DNA of 64,000 nucleotides. Source: Salinicola peritrichatus (GTDB lineage Bacteria; Pseudomonadota; Gammaproteobacteria; Pseudomonadales; Halomonadaceae). The DNA is taken from contig NZ_PZJU01000010.1 in NCBI RefSeq assembly GCF_003206715.1, forward strand, positions 87,612 through 151,611. The letters run 5' to 3'. Under the pieces are notes generated by a model. That model was not told the origin of the DNA, did not search any database, and saw only the letters and a program-made list of their open reading frames with translations. The translations under genes and the position numbers were made by a program. Of this stretch, positions 17,260 to 27,411 are shown piece after piece (position 1 is the stretch's first letter; each line of letters begins with the position of its first letter).

Positions 17260-17396
17260 AAATGCTGAATAAATCGCTGAGCGGGATAAAGCGCAAGGCG
17301 CACGCCGCACAGAAGCCGGAGCCTATGAGGTATAGGTGAGGACTTCGAGCAGCGTGCAACGCAGCGATTTGCCCGCGCAGGCATTTAGGTAGCGTT
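17260..17396 (+). repeat. Dispersed MITE-like repeat, copy 2
   Basis: About 137 bp, from AAATGCTGAATAAATC to TTTAGGTAGCGTT, the two ends being imperfect inverted repeats. It shares GCGCAAGGCGCAC, CCGGAGCCTAT and GGTATAGGTGAGGA with the copies at 1421 and 63889. It is the most diverged of the three in the middle (GCCGCACAGAA) and at the right end. Confidence 0.8.
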
Positions 17397-17439
17397 TTTT
17401 GCCGGGCAATATTGCTAAAAGGGTGTGTCCAGCGTTGAT

Positions 17440-17465
17440 GGCCACCCGCACGGGTGGCCTTTTTT
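17440..17465 (+). terminator. Strong hairpin with T-run, plus orientation
   Basis: A nine-base stem (GGCCACCCG/CGGGTGGCC), CA loop and six Ts on the plus strand. No plus-strand gene precedes it. On the minus strand, where the NCS1 transporter transcript ends, the hairpin is present but the T-run is not, so it may act there only as a 3' end-protecting stem. Confidence 0.7.
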
Positions 17466-17500
17466 CGCCTGCCGACAGCGATATCCTCGGTTGCCACAGC

Positions 17501-19015
17501 TCAGCTGGGCGCCGTCCGATCTGCCATATGCACTTCCCACGGCACGTCTTTCGTGCCATCCAGCGCCTTGCCCGCCACGTAGTAGACCACCGCTCCCAGC
17601 AGCGAGCCGGTGAACCAGCCGTAGTCGTAGAACCACTGCCCAATGCCGGTGGTCAACGAGATCAACGTCAGCACCACCGGCACACCGAAGGCGATGAATC
17701 CGGCGGCGTTGATCGCCGGATAGCGTCCGCCGTCGCGATACAGGCTGACCACGTCCAGCTTCTGTCGCTTGATCAGGAAATAGTCCACCGCCATGATCCC
17801 GGCGATCGGCCCGAGCAGGCTGGAGTAGCCCAGCAGCCAGTTGGAGTAGAGGCTTTCCAGGGTCACGTCGGAGACGATCACTCCGGCTTTCTGGAGCAGG
17901 TCGTAGCCCATCAGCAGCGTGCCCACCAAGCCGGTCAGCAATACCCCGCCGGTACGGTTGATCAGCTTCGGCGCGATGTTCTGGAAATCGTTGGTCGGCG
18001 AGACGATGTTGCCGGCGGTATTGGTCGAGATCGTGGCGATGACGATCAGCACCATGGCGATCGCGACCCACGCCGGGCTGTCGATATGACCGATCAGCGT
18101 GACCGGATCGGAAACGGTCTCCCCCACCAGCGATGCCGAGGCGGCGGTCATCACCACCCCCAGGGCGGCGAAGAAGAACATCGTCAGCGGCAGGCCGATG
18201 ATCTGGCCTACGATCTGGTCCTTCTGGCTGCGTGCGAAACGGCTGAAATCGGGAATGTTGAGCGATAGCGTGGCCCAGAATCCGACCATGGCGGTCAGGC
18301 CGGAAAGAAAATAGGTGGTGACCGACGCCCCTTCCGGCCGCGACGGCGGCTGCGCCATCAACTCCCCCAGCGAGACGTGCGGCAGCGCCCAGACCATCAG
18401 GCCGATGGCGACGATCAGCAACAGCGGCGCCGACAGTGTCTCCAGCCACTTGATCGATTCCGCGCCACGAATCACCACATAGAGATTCATCGCCGCGAAG
18501 ATGAAGAATCCGATCACCTGGCCGATGCCGCCCAGCGACTGCCACGGCGGTATCAGTGCCGACAGCAGCAGATGGATCGCCAGCCCGCCGAACAGGGTCT
18601 GGATGCCGAACCAGCCGCAACCGACCAGGGCGCGGATCAGGCACGGCACGTTGGAACCGCGAATGCCGAACGACGAGCGCAGCACCACCGGAAACGGAAT
18701 GCCGTAGCGGGTGCCGGGAAAGGCGTTCAGCGTCAGCGGAATCAGCAGAATCACGTTGGCCAGCAGGATCGCTAGCAGCGCCTCGCCGACACTGAGACCG
18801 AAATAGGCGGTCAGCACGCCGCCCAGGGTATAGGTCGGCACGCAGATGGAGAGCCCGACCCACAGCGCGGCGATGTTCCACTTCGTCCAGGTTCGCTCGC
18901 GCGCCTCGGTCGGTGCGATATCCTGGTTGAAGCAGGCACTGTCGCGGACGTCATCGCCGATCGAGAGTTCGATCTTGCCGTCGCGTTCGACCATGCGAGA
19001 AACCGATGTTGTCAT
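17501..19015 (-). CDS. NCS1-family pyrimidine/allantoin-type permease of the rut locus
   Basis: A 504-residue inner-membrane protein of the nucleobase:cation symporter-1 family with about 12 predicted transmembrane helices. Conserved NCS1 stretches include WNIAALWVGLSICVPTY (helix 1), FGIRGSNVP and GFWATLSLNIPDFSRFARS. It follows rutF by 63 bases and would import uracil or a related pyrimidine. E. coli uses the unrelated NCS2 carrier RutG in this position. The start at 19015 follows GGGAGA. Substrate is inferred from context only. The last gene of the rut operon. Confidence 0.85.
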   Translation of the reverse strand: MTTSVSRMVERDGKIELSIGDDVRDSACFNQDIAPTEARERTWTKWNIAALWVGLSICVPTYTLGGVLTAYFGLSVGEALLAILLANVILLIPLTLNAFPGTRYGIPFPVVLRSSFGIRGSNVPCLIRALVGCGWFGIQTLFGGLAIHLLLSALIPPWQSLGGIGQVIGFFIFAAMNLYVVIRGAESIKWLETLSAPLLLIVAIGLMVWALPHVSLGELMAQPPSRPEGASVTTYFLSGLTAMVGFWATLSLNIPDFSRFARSQKDQIVGQIIGLPLTMFFFAALGVVMTAASASLVGETVSDPVTLIGHIDSPAWVAIAMVLIVIATISTNTAGNIVSPTNDFQNIAPKLINRTGGVLLTGLVGTLLMGYDLLQKAGVIVSDVTLESLYSNWLLGYSSLLGPIAGIMAVDYFLIKRQKLDVVSLYRDGGRYPAINAAGFIAFGVPVVLTLISLTTGIGQWFYDYGWFTGSLLGAVVYYVAGKALDGTKDVPWEVHMADRTAPS

Positions 19016-19078
19016 TGTGTGTCTCCCGGTCCCGGTTGTTGTGGAAAATGCTGCAGGAAATACCGTCGAGCGCCGCGC

Positions 19079-19648
19079 TTAGCCGTAGGAGGCAATGCGT
19101 GGTAGTTGGTGGTAGCGGCGATCGAAATAGAGCAAGCAGCGGCTGTCGTCACAGCGGTCGCGGTGCGTGAACAGGCCGACGATCTCGCAGAACAGCACGT
19201 CGTGCGTCCCCACGGCGACTCGCTGACTGATGCGGCACTCGAAGTGCGCCAGGGCATTCTTCAATACCGGCGCCCCCGTTTCGCGCACCGACCACTCGGC
19301 CGTGGCAAAACGCTCGTGCATCGCGGTCTTGCCGCCGAAAGTGTTGGAAATCTCTTCGTGATCGGCGCTCAACACGTTGACGCAGAGCGCCGAATTGGCA
19401 GCGAACGCCGGATAGGCCGACGACTGGCGGTTGATGCAGACCAGCAGCGTCGGCGGCTCGTCGGTCACGCTGCAGACCGCCGAAGCGGTAAAACCGGCAC
19501 GTCCGCCGGAACCGTCGGTGGTGACCACGTTGACGGCGGCCGCCAGCCGCGACATCGCCTCGCGGAAGGCCGCGGAGGAGACCGGCGGCAGCGACGCGGG
19601 ATCGATATCCGGATATTCGGGTTCGGATTTTCGCAGTGTCATCGTCAT
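19079..19648 (-). CDS. rutF: Flavin reductase of the Rut pathway
   Basis: Supplies reduced FMN to the monooxygenase RutA. It has 189 residues with a flavin reductase-like FMN-binding fold: [31 protein letters not shown] is the typical N-terminal strand-turn, and HFECR and DVLFCEIVG lie further on. The ATG at 19648 has CAGGAG six bases upstream. An alternative ATG at 19705 overlaps the rutD stop (ATGA) and would add 19 residues. Part of rutA-B-C-D-F. Confidence 0.92.
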   Translation of the reverse strand: MTMTLRKSEPEYPDIDPASLPPVSSAAFREAMSRLAAAVNVVTTDGSGGRAGFTASAVCSVTDEPPTLLVCINRQSSAYPAFAANSALCVNVLSADHEEISNTFGGKTAMHERFATAEWSVRETGAPVLKNALAHFECRISQRVAVGTHDVLFCEIVGLFTHRDRCDDSRCLLYFDRRYHQLPRIASYG

Positions 19649-19701
19649 GCTTGGCTCCTGTGTATCCGTTGCCGACGCCTGCCCTGGCGCCAGCCCTTCG
19701 G

Positions 19702-20475
19702 TCATGGGGTCAGAAAGCGCTCCACCACGGCATTGAAAGCCTCCGGCACGGTCACCGTCAGACCATGCCCGCCGTAATCGAACATCTCCAGTCGAGCATT
19801 CGGCAGCCCTGCCGCCAGGCGCTCGGAACGGGTGTACGGCACCAGCAGGTCGTCGCGGGAGGCGATCAGCAGTGTTGGCGCCTCGATCTCGCTCAGTCGC
19901 GCGTCGATATCGAAGCCGGACAGCGCAGCGATTCGCGCCAGCACGTTCTGCTTGCCCGGAAAGTGCTCGAGCGCATGCGCTTCTTCCGCCAGCAGCCGAT
20001 CGTTGTTGGCCGACAACCAGTCGGCGGGATAGAGGAACAACGGCTGGGCGTGGAGATAGGGTTGCACACCGCTGTCCTCGAGCAGCGCGATGCGCACCCG
20101 GAAGCAGCGTTCGCTCTGCACGTCGACCCGGCTCCAGGCGTTGATCACGATCAGCCGACCGAGCCGGGCCGGCTCCAGCAGCGCCATCTGCAGGCCGACG
20201 AGCCCACCCAGCGCATGGCCCATGAAATCGACGCGGGCGATATCCAACCGGTCGAGCAGCACCAATGCCTCCCGGGCCATGTCGTCGATCGAATAGCTCG
20301 ATGGCAGTTGCGCCGGGCTCTTGCCGGTACCTAGATGGTCGTAGATCACCACCCGGTGCGTTTCGGCAAGCGTTGCCAGCTGCGGCTCCCAGAAGCGGCC
20401 CGCCCCACCCAGCCCGGCCGACAGCAGGATCGTCGGCGCATCGGCCTCCTCGCGCCCGAGAATTTCGTAATGCAT
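19702..20475 (-). CDS. rutD: Putative aminoacrylate hydrolase RutD
   Basis: An alpha/beta-hydrolase-fold protein of 257 residues that speeds release of malonic semialdehyde from aminoacrylate in uracil breakdown. The nucleophile elbow reads G86-H87-A88-L89-G90, with Ala where a Ser would normally be; E. coli RutD, as I recall it, has the same GHALG. The acid-turn SRDDLLVPY and the C-terminal GGHGLTV His loop are kept. It starts ten bases after rutC. Confidence 0.93.
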   Translation of the reverse strand: MHYEILGREEADAPTILLSAGLGGAGRFWEPQLATLAETHRVVIYDHLGTGKSPAQLPSSYSIDDMAREALVLLDRLDIARVDFMGHALGGLVGLQMALLEPARLGRLIVINAWSRVDVQSERCFRVRIALLEDSGVQPYLHAQPLFLYPADWLSANNDRLLAEEAHALEHFPGKQNVLARIAALSGFDIDARLSEIEAPTLLIASRDDLLVPYTRSERLAAGLPNARLEMFDYGGHGLTVTVPEAFNAVVERFLTP

Positions 20476-20485
20476 CGGTGCGCCC

Positions 20486-20872
20486 TCAGCGAGGCAGATG
20501 GGCGATCGAAGCGATCTCGATCAGGGCGTCCGGTTTCACCAGCCCGCACTGAATGCAGTAGCGCGCCGGCTTGTCGCCGGGAAAGAACTCGGCGTAAACG
20601 GCGTTGATCGCCGCGTAATCCTCCCAGTTGCGCAGGAAGATCGAGTTGAAGGTGATGTCGTCCATCGTGCCGCCGGCGGTCTCGACCACGCTCTTGATCA
20701 GCTCCAGCACGTGGCGCGTCTGCGCCGCGGCATCGCCGACGTGAACCACGTTGTTGTCGTTGTCGAACGGCAGCGTGCCGGAGACATAGAGCACGTTGTC
20801 GGCCTGGGTGCCGGGCACGAACGGCGCCAACGGGACGCCGGAACCGGCGGGAATCACACTCTGCTTGGGCAT
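20486..20872 (-). CDS. rutC: RidA-family aminoacrylate deaminase/peracid reductase RutC
   Basis: A 128-residue YjgF/YER057c/UK114 (RidA) family protein that helps convert 3-aminoacrylate to malonic semialdehyde in the Rut pathway. It shows [10 protein letters not shown], a central [17 protein letters not shown] helix and the conserved RxCIQ-like segment ARYCIQCGL near residue 103. It lies 48 bases after rutB and ten before rutD on the same strand. Confidence 0.94.
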   Translation of the reverse strand: MPKQSVIPAGSGVPLAPFVPGTQADNVLYVSGTLPFDNDNNVVHVGDAAAQTRHVLELIKSVVETAGGTMDDITFNSIFLRNWEDYAAINAVYAEFFPGDKPARYCIQCGLVKPDALIEIASIAHLPR

Positions 20873-20920
20873 GGGATCACTCTCCTTGCAAGATTCTCAA
20901 ATGGCCGGGCACTCGCCCGC

Positions 20921-21675
20921 TCAGGCCAATTCGTTCAGGGCCGGGGAGACACCGGCACAGGCCGCTTCGAATGCCGCCACGCTCGAGCCCCAACCGAAGA
21001 AGGTCTCGATATTGAAGATCGCGGCGTCGTGCGCCGAACGCGGCCCGGCCTGATAGGTCGCGTCCTCGAGCACGCAGCCGAAGTATTCGAGGAAGAAGCC
21101 GTCACGCAGCGTCGACTCCACGCAGACGTTGGTGGCGATGCCGGTGAACAGCAGATGGCGGATGCCGCGAGCACGCAGAATGCTGTCCAGCGGCGTGTTG
21201 AAGAAGCCGCTGTAGCGCGGTTTCGGCAGCACGATGTCGCCGTCCTGGGGCTTCAACTCGTCGACCAGCGCATAGTCCCAGCTGCCCTTGGCCAGCAGTT
21301 GGCCGTGCAGCTCGGGTTGCTGCCGCATGGTCTTGAGTGCATTCGACTTGTGCCAGTTGGGCGAACCCGGCCCGCCAGCCTCGACGTAGTCCGCATCCCA
21401 GCCATTCTGAAAGAAGACCACCGTGATGCCGGCGGCATGGGCGATGCGTATCGCCTGGGCGATGCGTTCGATCACCGGCCCGGTGGCGGACACGTCGAAG
21501 CCGGCCAGGTCAAGATAACCGCCCTTGGAGGCATAGGCGTTCTGCATGTCGACCACGATCAACGCGGTCTCGGAACGCGGCATGGCGATCGCTTCCGGCC
21601 GCCCGGCCAGCACGATCTCGTCGGCGCTCTCGACGGCACCGCGACGTACCACCGGGGTTCGTTTGAGCTCGCGCA

Positions 21676-21676
<1 letters not shown>
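20921..21676 (-). CDS. rutB: Ureidoacrylate amidohydrolase RutB
   Basis: An isochorismatase-fold cysteine hydrolase that cleaves ureidoacrylate (peracid) to carbamate and aminoacrylate. It has 251 residues. The catalytic triad is visible: Asp in [10 protein letters not shown], Lys in [10 protein letters not shown] and Cys in [11 protein letters not shown]. The ATG at 21676 shares its A with the rutA stop (TGATG), giving coupled translation; a GTG at 21679 is possible. Confidence 0.95.
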
Positions 21677-22776
<1,100 letters not shown>

Positions 22777-22864
22777 GACTTACCTCCTGATCGATATGCG
22801 ATGAAGAGCCTGCCGAATCGTCGGCGGGCTCGACCTCTTTCTCGCCGGGTTGCCTGGAAACTCT

Positions 22865-22882
22865 AACAACCCACATGCCAAC
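22865..22882 (-). promoter_or_regulatory. Sigma-54-like promoter for rutA
   Basis: On the minus strand TTGGCATGTGGGTTGTT matches the -24/-12 consensus (TGGCACG-N4-TTGC) with the right spacing. There are two mismatches, one of them in the usual -12 GC (GT here). It is about 90 bases before rutA. E. coli rut genes are under nitrogen (NtrC) control, which fits. By-eye call. Confidence 0.45.
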
Positions 22883-22937
22883 CGAGGGTTCTCCAATCCT
22901 TTTCAAGGGCTTGAACGAGGATCGACGAACAGCGCCA

Positions 22938-22949
22938 GACCAAATGGTC
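22938..22949. promoter_or_regulatory. RutR operator
   Basis: GACCA-AA-TGGTC is a perfect match to the core of the E. coli RutR consensus TTGACCANNTGGTCAA; the outer TT/AA are not conserved. It lies about 160 bases before rutA and 208 before rutR. Confidence 0.8.
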
Positions 22950-23156
22950 CGATCATCGTTCATGGATGCGCAAAAATGACGCAATATCCCTGCTGGCTGC
23001 CTCCATAGAGTGCAGGCATCCGCCAATGACCTCGGATAGACGTAAGGTGAGCGAACGAGATCACCCGGCTCGCATCGTGCTAGAGTTCCTCGCATCGGGA
23101 GCCGTCACGTTCGCGGCGGCCCGATGCTCGATCAGGAAGGGGATGGCTACGACACG

Positions 23157-23810
23157 ATGACGCAAATTTCCTCGGCACCGCCGGTCGGCAACCGCGCCGC
23201 CGCCAGCGAGGCCCGCAAGCAACGCATACGCGACGCCGCCTTGTCGCTGTTCTCCCAGTTCGGGCTGCGTGGCGCCAGCCTGGACGCCATCGCCGAGCGT
23301 GCCGGCGTCTCCAAGACCAACCTGCTCTATTATTTTCCTTCCAAGGAGAGGCTCTACGTCGCGGTGCTGCAGCAGATCCTGGACAGCTGGCTGGAACCGA
23401 TGCGCGCGATCAGCGCGGAGCAGTCGCCCGAAGAGGCTATCCGTCACTACATTCGCATCAAGGTCGAGCTGTCCCGCGATTGCGTCCAGGCATCGCGCCT
23501 GTTCTGTCTCGAGATGATTCAGGGGGCACCGCTGCTGAAAGCGGTGTTGCAAGAGGATCTGCGCGGTCTGGTCGAGGAAAAGTCACGGGTCATCGAGGAC
23601 TGGATCGCACGCGGCCAGCTCAAGCCAGTGGATCCGCATCACCTGATCTATCTGCTGTGGGGCACGACCCAGCACTACGCCGATTTCGCGGTCCAGATCG
23701 AGGCGATCTCGGGCAAGACCCTCGCAGACCCGACGTTCTTCGCAGAAACGGTGGAAAACATCCAGCGCATCGTACTCGGCGGCCTGTTGCCGCCAACGGC
23801 CGGGACATGA
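23157..23810 (+). CDS. rutR: TetR-family regulator RutR
   Basis: A uracil- or thymine-responsive repressor of the rut operon. It has 217 residues. The helix-turn-helix lies at about residues 20-65 (RKQRIRDAALSLFSQFGLRGASLDAIAERAGVSKTNLLYYF). The ligand domain contains the RutR-like segment LFCLEMIQGAP and ends with LLWGTTQHYADFA. The ATG at 23157 is chosen; another at 23124 would add 11 residues. It is divergent from rutA, with a perfect core operator between them. It converges on rutE with 30 bases between the stops. Confidence 0.93.
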   Translation: MTQISSAPPVGNRAAASEARKQRIRDAALSLFSQFGLRGASLDAIAERAGVSKTNLLYYFPSKERLYVAVLQQILDSWLEPMRAISAEQSPEEAIRHYIRIKVELSRDCVQASRLFCLEMIQGAPLLKAVLQEDLRGLVEEKSRVIEDWIARGQLKPVDPHHLIYLLWGTTQHYADFAVQIEAISGKTLADPTFFAETVENIQRIVLGGLLPPTAGT

Positions 23811-23840
23811 GCGCCCGACCGCCCCGACGCTCGGCTCTCC

Positions 23841-24431
23841 TCAGGCGAGCCGGCAGGCGTCCTCGAAATCGAGCCGCGGCAGGCGAGGCTTGACCCCGGA
23901 AGGGTCGCCGTATCCCAGGTTTATCAGCAGATTGACCGTCCAGTTCGTGCCGGCGAAGAAGGCGTCGTCGACAGCCTTGGCATCGAATCCCGACATCGGT
24001 CCGGTATCCAGCCCCATCGCGCGTGCCGCCAGGATCAGGTAGCCGGCCTGCAGCGAGCTGTTGCGCAGCGCCGTTTCCTGGGCGAAGGTCTCGCTGCCGG
24101 TGAACCAGCTACGGGCATCGGTGTGGGGAAACAGCGTCGGCAGTTGGTCGTAGAAGCGCTTGTCGTAGGCAACGATCACCGTACACGGTGCATTGGCGGT
24201 CTTGTCGGCATTGCCGGCGGAAACGCAGGGCAGCAATTTGTCCTTGCCCGCCGTGGTGCGCACGAACACGAAGCGGGCGGGACAGCAGTTGGCCGAGGTC
24301 GGCCCCATCTTGACCAGATCGTAGAGCCGACGCAGCGTCTCTTCGCTGATCTCCCGCGAATCCCAGGCATTGTGGGTGCGCGCTTCGCGAAACAATTGAT
24401 CGAGCGCGTGATCGTCGAGTGAAGGCAGCAT
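23841..24431 (-). CDS. rutE: Malonic semialdehyde reductase RutE
   Basis: A nitroreductase-family enzyme that reduces toxic malonic semialdehyde to 3-hydroxypropionate in the last Rut step. It has 196 residues. [26 protein letters not shown] and the [25 protein letters not shown] block are typical of RutE. AGGAG lies seven bases upstream of the ATG. It is separated from rutA-F by rutR and transcribed on its own, whereas E. coli has rutE inside the operon. Confidence 0.94.
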   Translation of the reverse strand: MLPSLDDHALDQLFREARTHNAWDSREISEETLRRLYDLVKMGPTSANCCPARFVFVRTTAGKDKLLPCVSAGNADKTANAPCTVIVAYDKRFYDQLPTLFPHTDARSWFTGSETFAQETALRNSSLQAGYLILAARAMGLDTGPMSGFDAKAVDDAFFAGTNWTVNLLINLGYGDPSGVKPRLPRLDFEDACRLA

Positions 24432-24721
24432 ACGCTATCTCCTGGTGAGGTTTCCGGAATCAACGGCCCAAGGCCGGCTTGACGACGTTAGCGTTACCGA
24501 CCAAGCAATTCCAGGGCCGCAATCGTGATCCCACCGGCTCGACAAGCCATTACGCCTCGTCGGTCAATTCCCGGAACGCCCCGGCGGCAGCGCAGCGCAC
24601 CAGATTGGACCGCCTGGTCCACACCGCCGCGACGGTCGCTCTGGTCCGGCGAGATCCGTATACTAGCGCCCTCTTTGATGCCCTCACGATTCCGAATGCA
24701 TTCCATGATCTCAACGGCCCC

Positions 24722-25765
24722 ATGATCCAACTGGACAATGTCTCCAAAACCTACGGCAGCGGTGCACGCACCGTGCAGGCGCTGGTCGACGTCGACCTGA
24801 ACGTGCCCAAGGGCACCATTCACGGCGTGATCGGTCTCTCCGGCGCCGGCAAGTCGACCCTGATCCGCTGCATCAACCTGCTCGAACGTCCCACCCAGGG
24901 CCGAGTCTTCATCGACGGCCAGGAACTGACCGCGATGGATGCCGTGCAGTTGCGCCAGGCACGCCACCAATGCGGCATGATCTTCCAGCATTTCAATCTG
25001 CTGACCAACCGTACCGTCTACGACAACGTCGCGCTGCCGCTGGAGCTGATGCGCGAGTCGCGCCAGACCATCCGCGAGCGGGTGATGCCGCTGCTGGAAC
25101 TGACCGGGCTGGCGGGCAAGGCCAGGCAGTATCCGTCCCAGCTCTCCGGCGGGCAGAAGCAGCGCGTGGCGATCGCCCGGGCGCTGGCCAGTCAGCCCAA
25201 GGTGCTGCTGTGCGACGAGGCGACTTCGGCGCTCGACCCTCAGACGACGACTTCGATCCTGGCGCTACTGCAGGAGATCAACCAGCGGCTGGGCCTGACC
25301 ATTCTGTTGATCACTCACGAAATGGAAGTGGTCAAGAGCATCTGCCATCGGGTCGGCCTGATTTCGGACGGCCGTTTGGTGGAGGAAGCCGACGTCGGCG
25401 ACTTCTTCACCGCGCCCCGGACCCAGCTCGGCCGTGAATTCCTCAACGCCTTTCTCGAGCTCGAACCGCCGCAGGCGCTGGTGGAACGGCTGGAGCCAGC
25501 GGCCGGCGAGCGCACTCATCCGGTGGTGCGCCTGACCTTCTCCGGCGACAGCGTCTCGACTCCGCTGATCTCGCGACTGGCGCGGGAGCACGGCATCGAC
25601 GTCAGTATCCTGCAGGCCAAGGTGGAATCGATCCAGGGCCGCACCCTGGGCCTGATGATCGCCGAACTGATGGGCAGCGCCACGCAGACGCAGCAAGCGC
25701 TGGCAACGCTCGAATCCTTTGATCTACACGTGGAGGTACTCGGCCATGTCCAGCGCACTGATTGA
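24722..25765 (+). CDS. metN: Methionine ABC transporter ATPase
   Basis: ATP-binding subunit of the D/L-methionine importer. It has 347 residues. Walker A GLSGAGKST is at residues 38-46, with signature LSGGQKQRVAIARAL, Walker B VLLCDEATSALD and H-loop THEMEV. The C-terminal NIL regulatory domain (about 265-347), through which internal methionine inhibits transport, is present. The ATG at 24722 gives the usual MIQLDNVSKTYG start. A TATACT at 24658-24663 may be its -10. It overlaps metI by 20 bases. Confidence 0.96.
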   Translation: MIQLDNVSKTYGSGARTVQALVDVDLNVPKGTIHGVIGLSGAGKSTLIRCINLLERPTQGRVFIDGQELTAMDAVQLRQARHQCGMIFQHFNLLTNRTVYDNVALPLELMRESRQTIRERVMPLLELTGLAGKARQYPSQLSGGQKQRVAIARALASQPKVLLCDEATSALDPQTTTSILALLQEINQRLGLTILLITHEMEVVKSICHRVGLISDGRLVEEADVGDFFTAPRTQLGREFLNAFLELEPPQALVERLEPAAGERTHPVVRLTFSGDSVSTPLISRLAREHGIDVSILQAKVESIQGRTLGLMIAELMGSATQTQQALATLESFDLHVEVLGHVQRTD

Positions 25766-26399
25766 CCTCGTCTGGCAGTCGACGCTAGAGACACTCTACA
25801 TGGTCGCGGTTTCCGGCCTCATTTCCGCGTTGCTCGGCGTTCCGCTGGGCGTGCTGTTGTATGTGACCCGCCCGCGCCAGATTCTGGCCCAACCGGTGAT
25901 CAACGGCATTCTGGGCGTGATCACCAACGTCGGCCGTTCGGTGCCGTTCATCATTCTGCTGGTGGCGATCATCCCCTTCACCCGCATGATCGTGGGAACC
26001 TCCATCGGCACCAACGCCGCCGCGGTTCCGCTGACCATCGCCGCGATTCCGTTCGTCGCCCGCCTGGTGGAAGGTGCGCTCAACGAAGTTTCGCCGGGCC
26101 TGGTCGAGGCGGCGCAATCGATGGGCGCCACGCCGATGCAGATCATCACCAAGGTGCTACTGCCGGAGGCCCGCGGCGGCATCATCAACGGCTTGACCAT
26201 CACGCTGGTGGCGCTGATCAGCTACTCCGCCATGGCCGGGGCCGTCGGTGGCGGCGGGCTGGGCGATCTGGGGATTCGCTACGGCTACAATCGCTTCAAT
26301 CCCACCGTGATGCTGATCACCGTCGTGGTGCTGGTGGTGATGGTCCAGGTGTTCCAGAGTCTCGGTGATTATCTGGTACGCAAAAGCGACCATAAGTAA
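25746..26399 (+). CDS. metI: Methionine ABC transporter permease
   Basis: Inner-membrane permease, 217 residues, with about five transmembrane helices. The coupling (EAA) loop EVSPGLVEAAQSMGATPMQII is present. The ATG at 25746 (MSSALIDLVWQS) lies within the end of metN and follows GGAGG. The segment NVGRSVPFIILL is characteristic of MetI. Confidence 0.96.
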   Translation: MSSALIDLVWQSTLETLYMVAVSGLISALLGVPLGVLLYVTRPRQILAQPVINGILGVITNVGRSVPFIILLVAIIPFTRMIVGTSIGTNAAAVPLTIAAIPFVARLVEGALNEVSPGLVEAAQSMGATPMQIITKVLLPEARGGIINGLTITLVALISYSAMAGAVGGGGLGDLGIRYGYNRFNPTVMLITVVVLVVMVQVFQSLGDYLVRKSDHK

Positions 26400-26549
26400 T
26401 ACACCTAGCCCCATAGATTAATAACCAGAATGAATTACCGAGAGCGTCGTTATTCCGTTATATTACGGCGGTCACGAGGTGCCTCGCCAGTAGCGCACCA
26501 TGCAAAGCGCATCAATCGCAGAGAATGTCGATCAGGGAGACTATCGCCA

Positions 26550-27347
26550 ATGAATTCACTGACGCGCGCCTTGGGCGCCGCCGCACTCAGCCTCGGATTG
26601 GTCGCCGGTTACGCCCAGGCCGCCGACGACACCATCAAGGTCGGCACCATGGCCGGTCCCGAGACCGACGTCATGCAGGTGGCCAAGCAGGTGGCCAAGG
26701 ATGAGTACGGTCTCGACGTCGAGATCGTCGAGTTCACCGATTACGTCACACCCAACGCCGCGCTGGCCGACGGCAGCCTGGACGCCAACGCCTATCAGCA
26801 TCGCCCCTATCTCGAGGGCATGGTGCAAAACCGGGGCTATGACTTCGCGGTCGCCGGCACCACCTTCGTCTACCCGATCGGCGCCTATTCCCAGAAGCAC
26901 GACAGTATCGACGAGCTTCCCGATGGCGCGACCATTGCCATTCCCAACGATCCGTCCAATGAAGGACGCGCGCTGATTCTTCTGCACAACCACGGGCTGA
27001 TCAAGCTCAACGATCCGGAAAACCTGGAAGCGACTCCGATCGACATCGCCGAAAATCCGCATGATTTCCAGTTCAAGGAGATCGAGGCCGCTCAGCTTCC
27101 GCGCGTGCTGCCGGATGTCGACATGGCTTTCATCAACAATACCTTCCTGGAGGGAGCCGGCCTGTCGGTGGACGACGCGATCATTGCCGAGGGCCCCGAA
27201 TCACCCTACGTCAACCTGATCGTCACCCGCAGCGGCGACGAGGACCGGGAGGACATCCAGAAACTGGTCAAGGCTTACCATTCCCAGGCCGTCGTCGACA
27301 AAGCCCATGAGCTGTTCGGCGCGGGCGCGGTGCCCGGCTGGAAGTAA
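26550..27347 (+). CDS. metQ: Methionine-binding protein MetQ (non-lipoprotein form)
   Basis: Substrate-binding protein of the importer, 265 residues of the NlpA family. The signal peptide (1-24, ending AYAQA) has a signal peptidase I site and no lipobox cysteine, so it should be a soluble periplasmic protein, unlike E. coli MetQ. Conserved stretches include FTDYVTPNAALADGSLDANAYQH and AIPNDPSNEGRALILL. The ATG at 26550 gives a proper signal sequence. It lies 150 bases after metI and ends in a strong terminator at 27361-27388. Confidence 0.94.
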   Translation: MNSLTRALGAAALSLGLVAGYAQAADDTIKVGTMAGPETDVMQVAKQVAKDEYGLDVEIVEFTDYVTPNAALADGSLDANAYQHRPYLEGMVQNRGYDFAVAGTTFVYPIGAYSQKHDSIDELPDGATIAIPNDPSNEGRALILLHNHGLIKLNDPENLEATPIDIAENPHDFQFKEIEAAQLPRVLPDVDMAFINNTFLEGAGLSVDDAIIAEGPESPYVNLIVTRSGDEDREDIQKLVKAYHSQAVVDKAHELFGAGAVPGWK

Positions 27348-27360
27348 CGTCACGCACTCG

Positions 27361-27388
27361 AAAACCAGCGCTCTAGCGCTGGTTTTTT
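27361..27388 (+). terminator. Rho-independent terminator of metNIQ
   Basis: A 12-base perfect stem (AAAACCAGCGCT and complement) with a two-base loop, followed by a T-run, 13 bases after the metQ stop. Confidence 0.93.
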
Positions 27389-27411
27389 CGTTTCCGCCTT
27401 GGATATCGACA

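Larger units (their letters stand above)
17074..17500. other. Gene-free region upstream of riboflavin synthase
   Basis: About 430 bases without a gene. It contains, from left to right, the riboflavin synthase leader and presumed promoter (17074-17250), dispersed repeat copy 2 (17260-17396) and a plus-oriented terminator hairpin (17440-17465). None of the conserved FMN-riboswitch blocks is apparent. Confidence 0.6.
22777..23156. other. rutA/rutR divergent regulatory region
   Basis: 380 bases without a gene. From the rutA side it holds the rutA leader, a sigma-54-like -24/-12 element at 22865-22882 (minus), and the RutR palindrome at 22938-22949; the remainder is the rutR leader. Confidence 0.7.
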
